Part shown: positions 42,001-55,300 of the stretch, piece after piece
Layout of the letters: each line of letters opens with the position of its first letter
Numbering within the stretch: position 1 is the stretch's first letter
Assembly (NCBI GenBank): GCA_973895155.1
Contig: OZ316892.1
Coordinates: forward strand, 22,940,001-23,004,000
DNA length: 64,000 bases
Origin: Marsupella aquatica
Lineage: Eukaryota > Marchantiophyta
Direction: 5' to 3'
Notes under the pieces: generated by a model
What the model saw: only the letters and a program-made list of their open reading frames with translations
What the model was told of the DNA's origin: nothing
The model's database searches: none
Position numbers and translations under genes: made by a program

Positions 42001-42392
42001 CGTAAAATTTACACAATCAATCAATCAATCACTCACTCACTCAATCGAACGAGCTGCAAATTGCTTCTCCTGAGCAAGCTCGACGTGCAAATCAATGGAG
42101 ATCAATGGAGAACAACGGAGAACAATGGAGACGATTGTCCGAGGTGCGGGGATGAGCTGCGAAGTGGGTGAGAGTCGGAATGCGCGAGAGTGGGTGAGTG
42201 AGGGATTGGAATCAGCGGGCGCATGAGATAGGGGAGTGAAAGAATGGGAAAAGGCGGAGAAAAGGGTGGGCGAATGAGTGGCTGGCTATGGCGGATCACC
42301 ACCAACCATTTCTCACACGAGGGATCGCATCGGATTTTCTCCGCAGGCAAACGGACCGGAGATACTGCGGCCCCTTATCCACTACGGTACTG
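42001..42392 (-). promoter_or_regulatory. presumed PSBX promoter and leader
   Basis: No gene; upstream of the minus-strand PSBX start. Contains the tetranucleotide run 'aatcaatcaatcaatcactcactcactcaa' split at 42016-42050, several 'gagtgagtg' motifs and 'atcaatggag/aacaatggag' repeats near 42092-42130. No individual element can be assigned. Confidence 0.4.
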
Positions 42393-43600
42393 TACAGTCA
42401 GCTCGCTGTAACTGCAAACCCTGTCTAATTGCAAGGTATCCTGTTCTCCCCTTTTTTCCCCATCATGTGCACCTTTTGAATATACAGAAAGCCCTCTATA
42501 AGTGGAACTTGGACTTGGATAAGTGCATTACGTGGATTAGTGTAGGAGAACAATGTTTTCCCCTAGTATTAGAGTGAAATCTTGGAAATTATGGATGATG
42601 GCAAAACAAAACTTCATTTCTTTTTTCACAAGATTGTATAAAAATTTAAAAAATAAAATTCTTTCACTAGTCTAGAGTGACTAATGGTTATGGCACTTAC
42701 ACCAATACTTATGCCAAAAAGTTATGTACTATGAATTCTATAATTTATATATTTTTGTGCCCATAATCTATAACTAGAGAGTTAAGGTCCATCTAATTAT
42801 GAGTTTTGAGACTTTGTAAATTATCTTTGTAAATGAGGCAAAACTGCAGTTGCAGGATAACTCTCACTAAAGAACCCAATATTGGCCGTAAACAACAAAT
42901 CATAAGTGCATTTTTGTTTATAAATATATGCATGGATTTATCAGTGACTGCAATGCATAAATAAGAGGAATTTATTATGAGTACAACAAACAACTACATG
43001 AAGTATAGTCAGCTTGTTATTAGTGCAAACCCTGGATAATTGCAAAAATATCCAATTCTTCCCTTTGTTCCCCACCATTTTGTACTTTTTTAATTTAGAG
43101 TAAATAGTGTATAAGTGCATTCCATGGATTAGTGCAGGCCAACCAGATTGTCCCCTGATACTACAAAAGTTTTCTTTGTAAGTGGAGAAAAAATGCAGTT
43201 TGCATAAGTGCAGATAAACCCTCACTAAAAGTCAAAATTTGACACTAAACAACTAATACATAGTATACACATGCATTTATCAGTCATGCATACATAAGAA
43301 GAATTTATTGATAAGTGCAGCAAACAACTACACAAAGTAGTTTGATGCACTTATCCAATTGAAATGTGCAACATGAGAGCTTGGGTATGAGGAGTCCGAC
43401 ACATGTGATCCAAAAACACAACAGGGAAGTGCATAAGTGATTTCCACTTATGAGATGAGCAGACCCTGCACATGTGGACAAGTGCATAAATGATGTCCCA
43501 TGCACTTATAGCATAGTTCATTCCGTGGACAAGTGCTGACTGGTAGTGTCTTTGTTGAACCTGCACTTAGACATGGTTCACTGTAGCAATGTCTTGAAAA
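42393..43600. repeat. tandem pogo/Tigger-like repeat copies
   Basis: Copy A starts near 42393 ('cagtcagctcgctgtaactg', then 'caaaccctg.ctaattgcaa'), copy B near 43005 ('agtcagcttgttattagtgc', then 'caaaccctggataattgcaa'). Both continue with 'ttccc.tttttccccatcatgt/ttgttccccaccattt', 'tataagtg' and 'aagtgcatt.c.tggattagtg', and both are followed by 'ctctcactaaa...aacaacaaat...tttatcagt...gaatttatt' (42850-42990 and 43217-43340). The terminal layout resembles non-autonomous pogo-type elements preceded by TA. A 42670-42830 segment belongs to the dispersed repeat shared with 62640-62830. No coding sequence is seen. Confidence 0.6.
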
Positions 43601-44760
43601 TCTGCTTTCACTGGAGTTTAGAGGGGTTATGTACCGAAGAAGCCAGAAGTAGACACTTTAACCACAGCTGCCATGGTGAACAGCGTTGCCCCTAAATAGC
43701 CACTGTTCCTTTGCCTAGCTGAAGAGTAGGCCTATCATTGCAGGCTCTTCCACATACTTCTCATCATATGACCCTCATACCCTAAAAATGGTTTTGAGTG
43801 ATTCTTAAAAACTATGAGCTATTTGAAGATTTGGGTCTGAGCTATAGATTCCGCCCCCCCCCCCCCCCCCCCCCAACTAATGAGATGCCAGTGATACTCG
43901 AAACTTCCTAAAAACACGATATGCTTCGTCATATACACCACTGTAACATGATCAGACTAACATAAAAACAAAGATTATTATTAAAAGTTTTGGGCTTCTA
44001 TTGACAAAATTAAGACATGTTTTAGAATATTCCAAGCATTTTCATCTAAACATTGATTTATCAATTTATACAATAGTTTTAAAGTTAAAAAATTAAATCT
44101 AGACTACTTGTTTTTGGCACGTCTACACTTTAATCTGAAAGCAAGAAATTCAACTTTTGCCCCCTTACAAAGAATAATAGCCCCTCAAAACTAGATCTCC
44201 TGCCTCATGAAGCCCTCATGCCCAGAGTGCCCTGTTCACAAGAAGTTACTATATACTTAGAGTAGATATACATCATAATGCCAACGGACAAAAATTAATG
44301 CCAAACCCGGAGACAAATTCCCAAAGGCAAAGCAACCCAATAAAGGGAGGGAAGAGGAAGGGGAAAAGGCCTCAAGAAGACCAAAGAGGTCTAACAAGCC
44401 AAGTAGTCCCCCACAACAACAAAGGAACAGAGAGAAAAACAAAGAACCCATTAAGTAGCCAAGAATACTTAGTAACACTTTACTGGGCGGAGAACTGAAA
44501 AGTCTGATAAAGCTTTGGAGTCCCATGGAGGGTCACAAAGTAGAATCTGTCAAGAAGCGGCAAAACCAACTGCCTCCGGTCTACAAAAGGACAGTGAAAG
44601 CCTGAGCCCTCTTAAGTGCAACGGACACCCTCTGGACCACAATTGCCCCTTCAAGGGCTACGGGTTATCCATAGGACTCAAATTTCACAATTAAGAGCAA
44701 ATTCTTCCCAACATTGTGGAGCAGACTGGCACCTTAGAGGAAAGAAGTGAGTGGTGGAAA
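43601..44760. other. intergenic DNA with a 21-base C run
   Basis: No supported gene. A run of about 21 C lies at 43854-43874. The minus-strand frame at 44257-44526 is Leu/Ser-rich only because the + strand is purine-rich, and shows no domain. Confidence 0.5.
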
Positions 44761-45790
44761 AAGAGAGACAACTGGGACACTTCCTCCTTACATATGGGTC
44801 GTTGTGGTTTAAAAATGCGCGGTGAGGACAGATAAGGGGGATAAGGGACAGCTGCAGGTCAAATTGGCAAAGGGCCCAAAGGTATATTTCCCTACACCTA
44901 CTGAACTGAGCGTTATGGGGAAACATATATTGATGAGCACGTAAGGGTAGTTGTGGTTTAAACCACTCTCCACCAGGTTTGGGGAGGAGAAAAAAGTAAT
45001 CTTCATTACTGTTGTTTTCAGAACATCATTCACTCATTTTAGTAACCTGGATCCACCAGGTTTTGCTTCGGGGACAGGGAATTTAAAAAGCACAGTGAGG
45101 ACAGATAAGGGGGATAAGGGACACTTCCCACTTACACATGGGTAGTAAAGTTGTGGTTTAGATCACACCACTGGCCATATAAAAGGAGAAGTGTCCAAGA
45201 GTTCTCCCTTTTTCACATTCCTTTCCTCTACCACGATACTTTGCTCCAGAATTTCAGGAAAAAATACTAAAAGTGGTGAAATCTTTGGAACCAGGTTTTT
45301 GTCATGGCTAGTGGCTCTTTAAGAGGAGCAGTAGGACAGATAAGGGGGATAAGGGACACTTCCCCCTTATACATGGGTAGTTTGTGGTGTAAGAGGCGCA
45401 GGGTATGACAGATACGGGGGATAAGGGACACTTCCCCTTATATATGGGTAGTTGTGGTTCAAAAGTAGAGGGACAGATAAGTGGGATAAGGGACACTTCC
45501 CCCTTATATATGGGTAGTTGTGGTTTAAAAGACAGGGTGCTGATCCATAAGGGGGATAGTGCCTCCCCTCAATACAACAAAAAAAACCTCACATGCCAGG
45601 AAAGGACAGTTAAGGGGGATAAGGGACACTTCCCCTTTATATATGGGTAGTTGTGGTTTAAAAGACTAGGGACAAATAAGGGGGATAAGGGACACTTCCC
45701 CCTTATATATGGGTAGTTGTGGTTAGGACGCAGTTAGGACTAGCAAGGGGGATAATGCCTCCCCTCAATACAAAACAAAAAAAAGTCACA
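44761..45790. repeat. interspersed-to-tandem array of about 65-80-bp palindromic units
   Basis: 'aagggggataagggacacttccccctta' type units followed by 'tatatgggtagttgtggttta' recur near 44835, 45105, 45345, 45415, 45480, 45615 and 45675, with shorter variants ('gggggata.tgcctcccctcaatac') near 45553 and 45748. Each unit contains an inverted pair (AAGGGGG ... CCCCCTT) and so can fold into a small stem. The eastern half (45330-45720) is nearly tandem with a period of about 65-75 bp. Confidence 0.8.
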
Positions 45791-48700
45791 AGCCAGCAAG
45801 CTGTCAAAGGTAGGGTGGAGAGCGCCAGTCTGCTGTTCTTGGGCACACTGCTTTGTTTTGGCCGACTTTGTTAGTTTGTTTGGTTAGCCCACTGTTAGCG
45901 TGGTGAATGGAACAACTACAGTACTTTTGTATGGCGGAGTCCATAATGATGATTGTAAATAATAAAAGCGCAAGCTACAGCGCAAAAGAGGAGAAGTGGA
46001 AAGGCAGTCACGAAGCGATGTCATTCTATTGGAGGTGGCTGGGCCCGAGGGTGAGGACACAATCCAGACTCCATCCAATCCAATCTCTTTGCCTACAAGT
46101 TGCCTACAAGTTGATCATAAAGCGCAGGAGTACAGCGCAATTCACAGAGCGAGATCCCATGTTTGGAAGGCTGTAGCTGATGTGCAGAGAAGGGCTGAGC
46201 TGAGCTCACCGGCTCTTGGCCCACCAGCTTAGTCCACCACTCACCGATGTGGCGTTTGGGTGATCGATCTACTCAATTGGAAGAGGTGCTCACATGAAAA
46301 GGTAAGGTAACTCGGCTCAGCTCTCCACTATAGACGTGTTCTGATCGAATGGGCGTCCCTGGACAAAATCAGTCCATGTCACCGGAATGCAAAGCTTTAG
46401 AGGGAGCAATGTGGTGGGCCAGGGAATGGTGCTCTCATGCACAGAATTGGGAACGAATTCATGGGTGCAACATGGCTCGTCGGTAGTTAAGCTCTTTGAG
46501 GGCCATACCTTTCAATCCACGAGCTGGGTGGATGGACATTGTTGGGAAACTGAACTCCAGATGAATGTCAGCGCAATTCCACACATGCTCCTTTGGGAAA
46601 GGTGCACTGCTGTTTTGCACGACGCACTTTGTCAAGGTCACATGTAGAGGTCTTCGATCGATTCGAGGAGTCTTTCGAACAGGAAAATTTTTGAAACGAA
46701 TCATGTTAGTCGTTATGTTGTGATGAGCCCAGGAAGTGGGCTGTGGACACAACTTTCCTGCCCACCTCAGCCTGATTCCTGCTTCAAACACAAACCATTA
46801 GCCGTGTATTTGAGAAAAGAAAATGGGATGGTTGTCCAGGTTGTTTGGCATCGTGCCTGGGAAGGTGGAATTTCCAGTTGTTGCATTGTACAAGCTTACG
46901 CTGTTGGCCTCACATTAGGAATCGCATCGTGTCATTGGCCCTGGAGTGTGTGGGTACATTATATAAGGGAAGCCTAGTTAGATATCAGGCACACTGACGA
47001 TACCAGATTTGGCCGTGAGCTCAAGTCATGGGTTGTCTCTGCAGAACTCAGGAACTCGTGGAAAGACTGTCCACAAGAATCGTTGGAAATGCTAGATCGT
47101 GTGGGATTTGGCTTGACATTTTCAACTTTTCGACTGCAGAGGAATTTCTAGGAGGAGGCTCATTACCCGTCTCTGCCCAGTTGTGAGTGTAATGAGTTGG
47201 CCGGGTCACACGTAGTGAAGACCTTGTCACTTGGACCGATAGAATGCAGGATTGACGTTTTCATTTACTCATTCATCTTACAGGTCAGTTCATCAGATTG
47301 TTTGTTCAGTTGTTCTCAGACTTCTTGTCCACTCAACTCCCTGGTGTTCCTCAAGTTCTGGTTCCTCCATTAACGACTCTCCACCTTACAGTTTGTTTCC
47401 CCACACTGAAGGAAATAATTTGGGCAACATTTTGAAGGAAGGTTCAAATACATTATTGTTTCATGCATAATTTAAGACATGGATCCTCTCGAGGGCAAGG
47501 GTTGGTTCTTAAGCACTGCATTCCTTACAAACTTGGGAGATACCCTTGACAATGTTAAAAGTCCACACATGGGAATGGAGCAAGCAGTCAAAAGTCAAGC
47601 AATCACGGTGATTCAACTAACAATCTCCACAAGAGGCGCTGCATTTTCCATTGTAACCGGTACCCAGAAAAACTGCTCTATATAATACAAGGCCAAGTAA
47701 TATGATTTGTCTTCGTTGCATTCTATTTGCTCTATTTCAGACTCACCACAGATGCTCACTAACCTGGCTAAGCTACGCAGGTTTTCTCAAATATATGCAT
47801 GGTTGTGTAGATTACACGACAGACGCCAGGGTGGTCACAGTTGGCAACCTCCCCCACCCTGCTACCCGTCTTCTGGAAGTTACAATCTCCAGAATCTGAA
47901 TCCTAAACGTGACCCCTGTGCCACAAGAACGACACGAAACTTTTAAGAAACTGTCACGCAGCATTCACTGCAAGTGCTTGAAAAAGAACCACCCATTTCA
48001 GATCAATTCCTCAAACCCACGTCATCAGACATCTTGCCCCGGCTGACTCATGCGAAGATCTCCTAACATCACCCTGGAATGGAGCCTCACGTAGATGTCA
48101 CCTTTCAAACCAAACATCGAGGGCACTCAACTGAAATCAAGCCAGAAAGGTACCAAAATCTTACAATACAGATCCATTGACTCGCTAGGTTGGTGTACAA
48201 ATGTAACGAATGGGCCATTGAGGGGTGCCGAATTTCAAAAACTCTTTTATACACATCAACCACAGGTCCTGCGACCAACTTCGCAGAAGTTTGCCACCAA
48301 ATTCATGTTCCTGAGCTGTTCTTTGCGATCAATATCTGCGAAACAGACTGCACGAGCATTGAAATTTAATTGAACAGCACATGCTACAGCAAGATGTTAG
48401 TTGTCGGGTCACCAATTTCTGTAAACAATACATAACAATCTTCACTATTCTCGTTGACACCTCGACGCCAAATTCAAAAAGGTTCCCTAGTTCCCAACAA
48501 CGACGGCTCCATGGTCAAGAACTTCAGTTCGAACAAACAAAAGGTATTTCTGGTCCTCCGACTGAGTTGATACACCTAAGTTACGGATGATGTAGATGAG
48601 CGAGCAGCTCGCCTGTTACGTCGGCAGTACATTAGTGAGGTTCAAAAAGATGGTGCTTCTCATCGGTAAGTAAGAATGTTCAATGAAACGAAGAGCTTAC

Positions 48701-49311
48701 CCTACGAGACGGAAGAGCCTCATTGGGGACTGTACTCCGAATTGTTCTTGCAATAAACCGTGCAGCCAGCCTTCCTGCAAGCTCACTAGGCAGTAACAGT
48801 GCATTTCGTTGTGCAGAAAAAGACAGCTACAACAAAAACAATCACTGTGCGGGTTAGAATGAGGGACAAGCTTCCTTCGCCCCTCCAGCAAAACTGTGAT
48901 TATACCATCACCCATAGCACATATGGATAAAAGCAGCCACTAGCCGGATTCGATATTTAGATCAGATGATCCCGTGCAACAATGCATCATATGTGACTGC
49001 TACAGTTTCGGCTGCCATTCTGGCTTTTCTCATGGGAATAAGCAGATGTAAAGTTTGAGATTGGATAGAGACGACACCTCAGGAAAAATTGACAGCAGAG
49101 GTAAATATTCAACCGAAGATCTCAAAGCTTGCAAGATAACTGATACGTCCGCTTGCACAGATGCCATTCCGCGCTCCGTTCCGACTCCGTTTGAAATCCC
49201 ATACAACTGTAGAACACCATGTAAGCCTTTCAAAGATTCTGATTATACTAGTGCGACGGATAATGTAGAGGTTAGATGCACCCGCTGTCTTTATGAGCCA
49301 AAATTCAGGAA
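45791..49311. other. 3.5-kb intergenic stretch, no supported gene
   Basis: Frames of up to 110 codons on both strands overlap each other, and none carries a domain or a coherent splice structure. The right part probably includes the 3' UTR of the minus-strand ABC1K gene. A non-coding transcript cannot be excluded. Confidence 0.45.
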
Positions 49312-52300
49312 TTATTTTTCTAATCTTTTGTAGACCTCAAAATTCGAAACTGTTTTTCGGACCGTGATCGAGTTCGCACTGAAAGCTAAACTACATTCTC
49401 TATTTGTCAGTATTTTATGCAAAATCATCTTTAAACGGGCACGAGAGGCACCAAATTTGAGTTTATATATAGCCTTCCGTAGGTTCACCTCGGTAGAAGA
49501 TTTGACGTCTGATGAGGCAGAGAGTAAGGAACTTAAACGTCGCAAATTGTCAAGGTTTTCAAAATCCTCTTCTTCTACGAATTGAGATGGGACCGGTAAC
49601 GGAAACGGCAACAGTGATGACACAGTCTCAGCAGCGGCATCAAACACTGCCCGGTTAAACGCGTCAGCTCCCTGAATCAATACAAATAGAGGTGTCAGTT
49701 GGATTAATCTATCTCGATAGTGTCTCTAGAAGTTATCGGAGGACGCAAGCCACAAGTACAGTAGTTTACGTCATGAAATGGGGTTAAATTTCCAAAGAAT
49801 ACTTGGTCACGGCAGCTCCCAAGAGCTTCAAGACAGTTTTACCTCCACCTCTCACCCAAGTAAGTACTGTAGAGATAGGACAGGTGCTGAGGCTGTAAAC
49901 GATTAACATATTTACTATTTTCACTGATGCGGCCATAGTAAAGGAAGGCTCTGGCCCACTACCATGTCGCGCCTTGGCCGTAAGGACAATTTATGACCAT
50001 ATTGAAAGGCATAACTTGAATTGACAACCGGAATTAAGTAATGATTAGACTCAAAACTAACTATGCTCGAGAAAGATATGGGCTACAACCTTTACTAGCT
50101 CGTTTAAGAGTATCTCTCGCACATATGCACCCTAGCAGGAGCCACAAAACAGAGTATTAGGAAATATGAAAATTGAAGGAACTTGACGAGGTCACATGAC
50201 AAACCTTTCAAAAAAAAATGTAAATAAACAACTCTCGGTAAGCACAAGCAAGAAATTCAACCTGGTCACTGAGGCTGAAGTCTAGAACCCTTTTGACCAG
50301 AATTTTAGACTCCTCTGCATTAGCTGCGGCGCTGGCAGTAGGATCAGCTAGGGTATTCCGCATAGCCTGCAAGAACAACCGGCGCTTATGGTGACAACGA
50401 CAGAACGATTTTGGACTGGTTCCAACATTCTGGGCAAATTTCACAAGTAGCTCCACAGACAGAAAAGTACGCAAGAACAGAGTGTAGTGCCCTGGAACGA
50501 TATATTCGGAATCAAATTCCTTCGCTAGTATTGCACAGCATCTGGAGTCCGTGTGGGTAATAGAGACCAACTGAACACCATGATTGCAATAAGAAAGATA
50601 AGCGGACGAATAAGGTCCAGAATACTAACCTCGTTCACTAATGACTCCAGTCGATCAATCCTAAAAGTGTTATCCTGTCAGGGAAACGAAGCAGGGTTAG
50701 AATACACGAACGTCGTAGCTCCCTTCAAGATAAACAGACTTGAAGGCACGAACCATAGTCCATTCCAGTCAACTTCTACTCATAAATGCCTGACAATCGT
50801 CTCCGACATTTCTTTGATCAAGTCGCGCGACGTTGGAGAGAATTGCTAACTGACTCGCTTGAAGGAAAGGACGAGAAACTAATATGTACTGTCTCATCAT
50901 TCCAGCCGAAATTCAAATCTACAAATACGGTACCTTGTACAAGAGGGACCGTAAAGTTTCTCTGAGCTGTGGGGAGCTGTCTGTGAGAACTTTTCTTGCA
51001 ATCCATGGGTAAGAACTACTCAGAACCTTGTAATCAGGGTCTGTACTGAGGGCTATGCCCTCCAATACTGTTAAACTGACACATCCACACAAACATATAA
51101 TTAAAGATGGTTTCTGTTGAAGATAACAAAACTCATAGACAGTATCATGATAGACCTTATGTCCTAGAAAGCAATTACGCAATCTTCGTTTGCATGGTTA
51201 TCCCGGTACAACAACTACTTCCAACATTACCCTTGCTCAGCTGCACAATATTTGTAATATGACTTACCTACGGACTACGAGCGAGAAGTAGGCTGGTAGT
51301 CGAAATTTGTACTCGTACCTGCATTGTAGACAAAATTAGTTTCTCGCCTGCACTGACAAAGAAAGGATCTAACATTTAAACTGCTGAGGTTTTTATCTAT
51401 TACCAAATGTCATACCACAGACCAAAAAATAATCATTGGAATCTCAACGTGCAGCTGATCATACATTGTGAGCCCAAGATTCTCAGACAGATCTCCAAAG
51501 CTTATATTGCGTACACCCTTGCTCACAGACTTTTCAAATACACCTGAGCACATATTCATACGATATCATTCAAAAAAGGTGGTGTCTACAATGCAATGGC
51601 AATCAACTAGCGTCAACTTGCAAAAGCACACATATTGAACATCCGTCTGTTCCAGAATCTGAATTCAAAATTTCTGGCCTTTAAACCTATCCGGGCTCTA
51701 AGGGAAGTCTAGGGCACGCACCTGTCAAGGCTCTTGAAACTTCGCCCGTTGTGTTTGTATTTGGGAGCAACCTGCATTTCCATTCAGAGGGGACACAAGT
51801 TAAATTACAAAACAGAGGATTCCTCTCCTAACCACAGACTACAAAAAAGCACTTTCGGTACTCTTGAAACTGATCAAATCAGCCACTACTCAAGACAGTA
51901 ATCTACTGTTCACGATCCGTTTCCGGCTCCCATAATGCTCTATAATGGTATTCCCTGGAATTTCATCTCCATCTTCTAACCTACAGCAGGGTAATTTCTC
52001 AAGAAGACAAGGAACCCAAATCCAAGTTGAGCACAACGTCAGCGACGATTGCAGTCGTGGAAGGGGAAGAGAACTACCCAAGAGTGACAAAATCATCAGC
52101 CAACGCATCAAATTCACGGTTGATAAGGTGTAGAGAAGCTTCAATCAATCCATTTCTCAAGTCCTGAGATACCTCACCCATCATTCCAAAGTCTGGGAAA
52201 CAGAAATGCTGTCAGTTTTCTGTACGACCAGTCCGAAAGCTAAGGTGGTGTATATGTTATCGTTGCACTACATCCGCATTCAAAAGCAGCAAATATTCAA

Positions 52301-55300
52301 AACTTCACCCTAGCTAAATTGCTTTTCATTTCGGAGAGCCGTATACGGGGAAATCTTGCACGTACGGTTCGGAGGGGGGCCACCCAAGGTTAAAACATAC
52401 GCCTTGAAGAAGAGACTACACCATTGATATGATTACCGTCCATCTCTAAACTTGCGATGTAGCCAATCTATTAACTCTTCAGATATTGTACCGCGAAAGA
52501 CGCAAAACGAGGGATAGTAAGAAACAACCATAAAAACTGTCGATCGCAGCTCTTGGTGAGTTCAGGCATATCAGGCCTTAGCTAGATCTAAGTCAAGTAG
52601 TCCAGTCTAAATACTCCACCGATGAAGATGCAATAGAAAAGCGATCCTAGACAACTTCTTTTTTAAGGACGAAGGGTGTTACCCAGATAGGCGAGTTTCC
52701 CATCAGGAGTCTTCATGAGGTTCCCAGGATGTGGATCCGCATGGTAGAAACCATAATCGAGCAACTGAGTTAATGAGCAGTTGACTCCCACCTGATGGTC
52801 ATTACCAAATATAGAGGAAATGGAATGTCAAGTTTACTGGTAAGTAATTCAGCCATGGGAGAAGAATGAACGAAGGTTGCCAATAGCCAAAGAGTCAGAG
52901 GAGGTGGGCAGCAGATAGTTGAGACATTCTATGTGACCGGAAGTGGACTTCTGGGGAACCAACCACCACCTTCCAATTTAAGTGAGGCAAACTGGTGAAA
53001 TTGGTGGAGGGCTTTGCAAAAATCAGAAGTATTTCTGTGCAAAGTAAATCCGGTTCTCTTGTTTCTAAACTTATTGCCTAGTAACGTAATTTTGCTAACG
53101 GATATTTCTTCTGAGAAGAAAATTCTTGCTTACCTCGACTAAATGTAAGTCACTGACTTCAGACAGCCTCTGGCCCTGAGAAAAGGACAATGTTGAGCTA
53201 AACGTCAGTGCCTCTAATCAGTTTCTCATGGCTGGCTCATGAATACATTTGGACCACAGTGAATTGTGAAGGATAGGAATGTACCTCTAGCCATTGCATG
53301 ATTAAAACTCTGCTGCTGGTAAGCTCTGAATAAAATTCTGGGACAAGAACATCAGGCAAACTCCCGAATAGCTTCCTGAACAACCAATTATCAAACTTGA
53401 ATGCGATACACCACCAAAAGGTTTCCCATATTTTCCCACAGGCTTCAAGACTACAAATGCAAACTGCAAGACCAGAGAAACTTAAAAAGCACAGCATTAC
53501 CTGAAACGTATGCCATTGCGAGCCTCTTCTTGATAGTCCATTTCCTGTAAAGTAATATATATGGGCTAAATCAGAAACATATTCGTCGCAAGAGCGATCC
53601 TTGCAAATTGCAGATCTATCACTTGGAGGGTGGTCGGGTCTATCTCACATGAGAGATAGAAAACGACGGCGAGAATAAAGCCACCTCGAGTGTTTGAAGG
53701 ATATCATTATAAAACAAATCTGAGATTGTAGGGAAGAGGGGGAAGAGCGCACCTTGAACAGGCTTGTTGCCCATTCATCGACAATACCCTGCATTTCAAA
53801 GAACATGCAGATGTTACTTATGGAAGCTTATCACCAGCAATCGGTCACTGTAAATGCGGAAATATCTCGGTTCATCTACACAGATTGGAATCTTCGCCCA
53901 AGTTGAAAAAAAGACGAACTAAGGAGCTGCTATGACACCAGTACAAATGTGACAAGGATTGACAAAGACTGGGAACATAGGAAATCATGATGATTAAGGC
54001 TTCGTGTGCAAAAGGTGTTTGCATGCTAACCTCCAAATCCGTGTTCAGCCCGAATACCGCGCGAGCGATACCAACAAGCCTGCGAAGAATATAAATATCT
54101 AGTGAAATCGCTGCTCGCACACCAGGCCTCTGCACCTTGACAGCAACAGCCTCTCCATTTGCCCGCAGACGAGCCTGATAGACCTGCTCCATTAAACCGG
54201 AAGTTTAAAATCGAGTAAGTATTCGCCAATCTCCACGTTAAGGAGTGGAGACTCCGATCGACTCATAATGGGCCTACCAACTTTTACTAGCAAATGTTCC
54301 CATTTTCAATCATCGACAATGAAGGCAAGAGCTCTCAGCTCACGACAATCCAGATTGCAAACAATGACCAACGGGCTAATGTGTCTTGGCAAAGTTTCTC
54401 ACAGTGTTAAATATGAGGTTCTAAGTTCCGGAAGTAGTCTCACACCTGGCCAAGAGATGCGGCGGCTACAGGCTGAGAAGAGATTTCAGAAAACAAAGAC
54501 TCCACTGGCACACCGAGCTCCTCTTCAATGATAGTCAAGGCCACCTGAGTTGAGAAAGGGGCTATCCGGTCTTGCAAAAGTGCCAGCTCCTCGAGATATT
54601 CTGGTGAAACCACATCCTGCCAACCTCTTCAGGATAAGGATAAACAGCACTGAAGAACAGCTCAATGCATTCCTTGCCTATGCTTGCATGCACGTGTTAT
54701 TGTGCGCAGTGTAACATTCAACCCACTTCGGCGTGGCCAAAAGGTGAAAAGCGGGAATAGACCGCTCTGCAATACGAAAAAGCAGCACCAGTGCTAGAGT
54801 TTTTTTTAGATCACGTGAGAATCTGCCGATTAACGGTCCCGCAGACTATGTATAGCAGATTGCCGAAACTAAGCAGAGGCTGGCGGTACACAATTCCCAT
54901 AGCAAAGTTCTCAAAAGTCTACTAAGGAGAAAATCCGGTTGACTTACCGGCCGCGAAGACACTGCTTGGGCAATCTTTACGTACGCCTGCAGCAGACAGA
55001 GATGCAATGCCAAATTAGGATGCTTCATGTTGGATTCTCATAATCCGGCTAAGGCTGCACGGTAATGCTGCCGGTAGTAACTCCCAAAGCACACTGGCTA
55101 CTTTACAAACTCACCGACTAGTTGAGCGCCTAGCGACATCATATGTTCTGATTTCCTACTCAACTGTCATACAACAAGGTCTTAGTACCACAAATTAACA
55201 TCGGAACCTAAAAGTCAGCCTACTATGGTACAAGCCACATACAGGACCAAGCTGCACAAGTGCGGCGCGAAGCTCTCCGGCTCGTTTCTGTACAACGACA

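Noticed and set aside
44257-44526. 89-codon minus-strand frame resembling a membrane protein
   Set aside because: Leu/Ser-rich composition comes from a purine-rich + strand; no start context, domain or splice partner.
46387-46977. Frames of 85-110 codons on both strands
   Set aside because: Mutually overlapping, no motif, no intron structure; likely chance frames in a long intergenic stretch.
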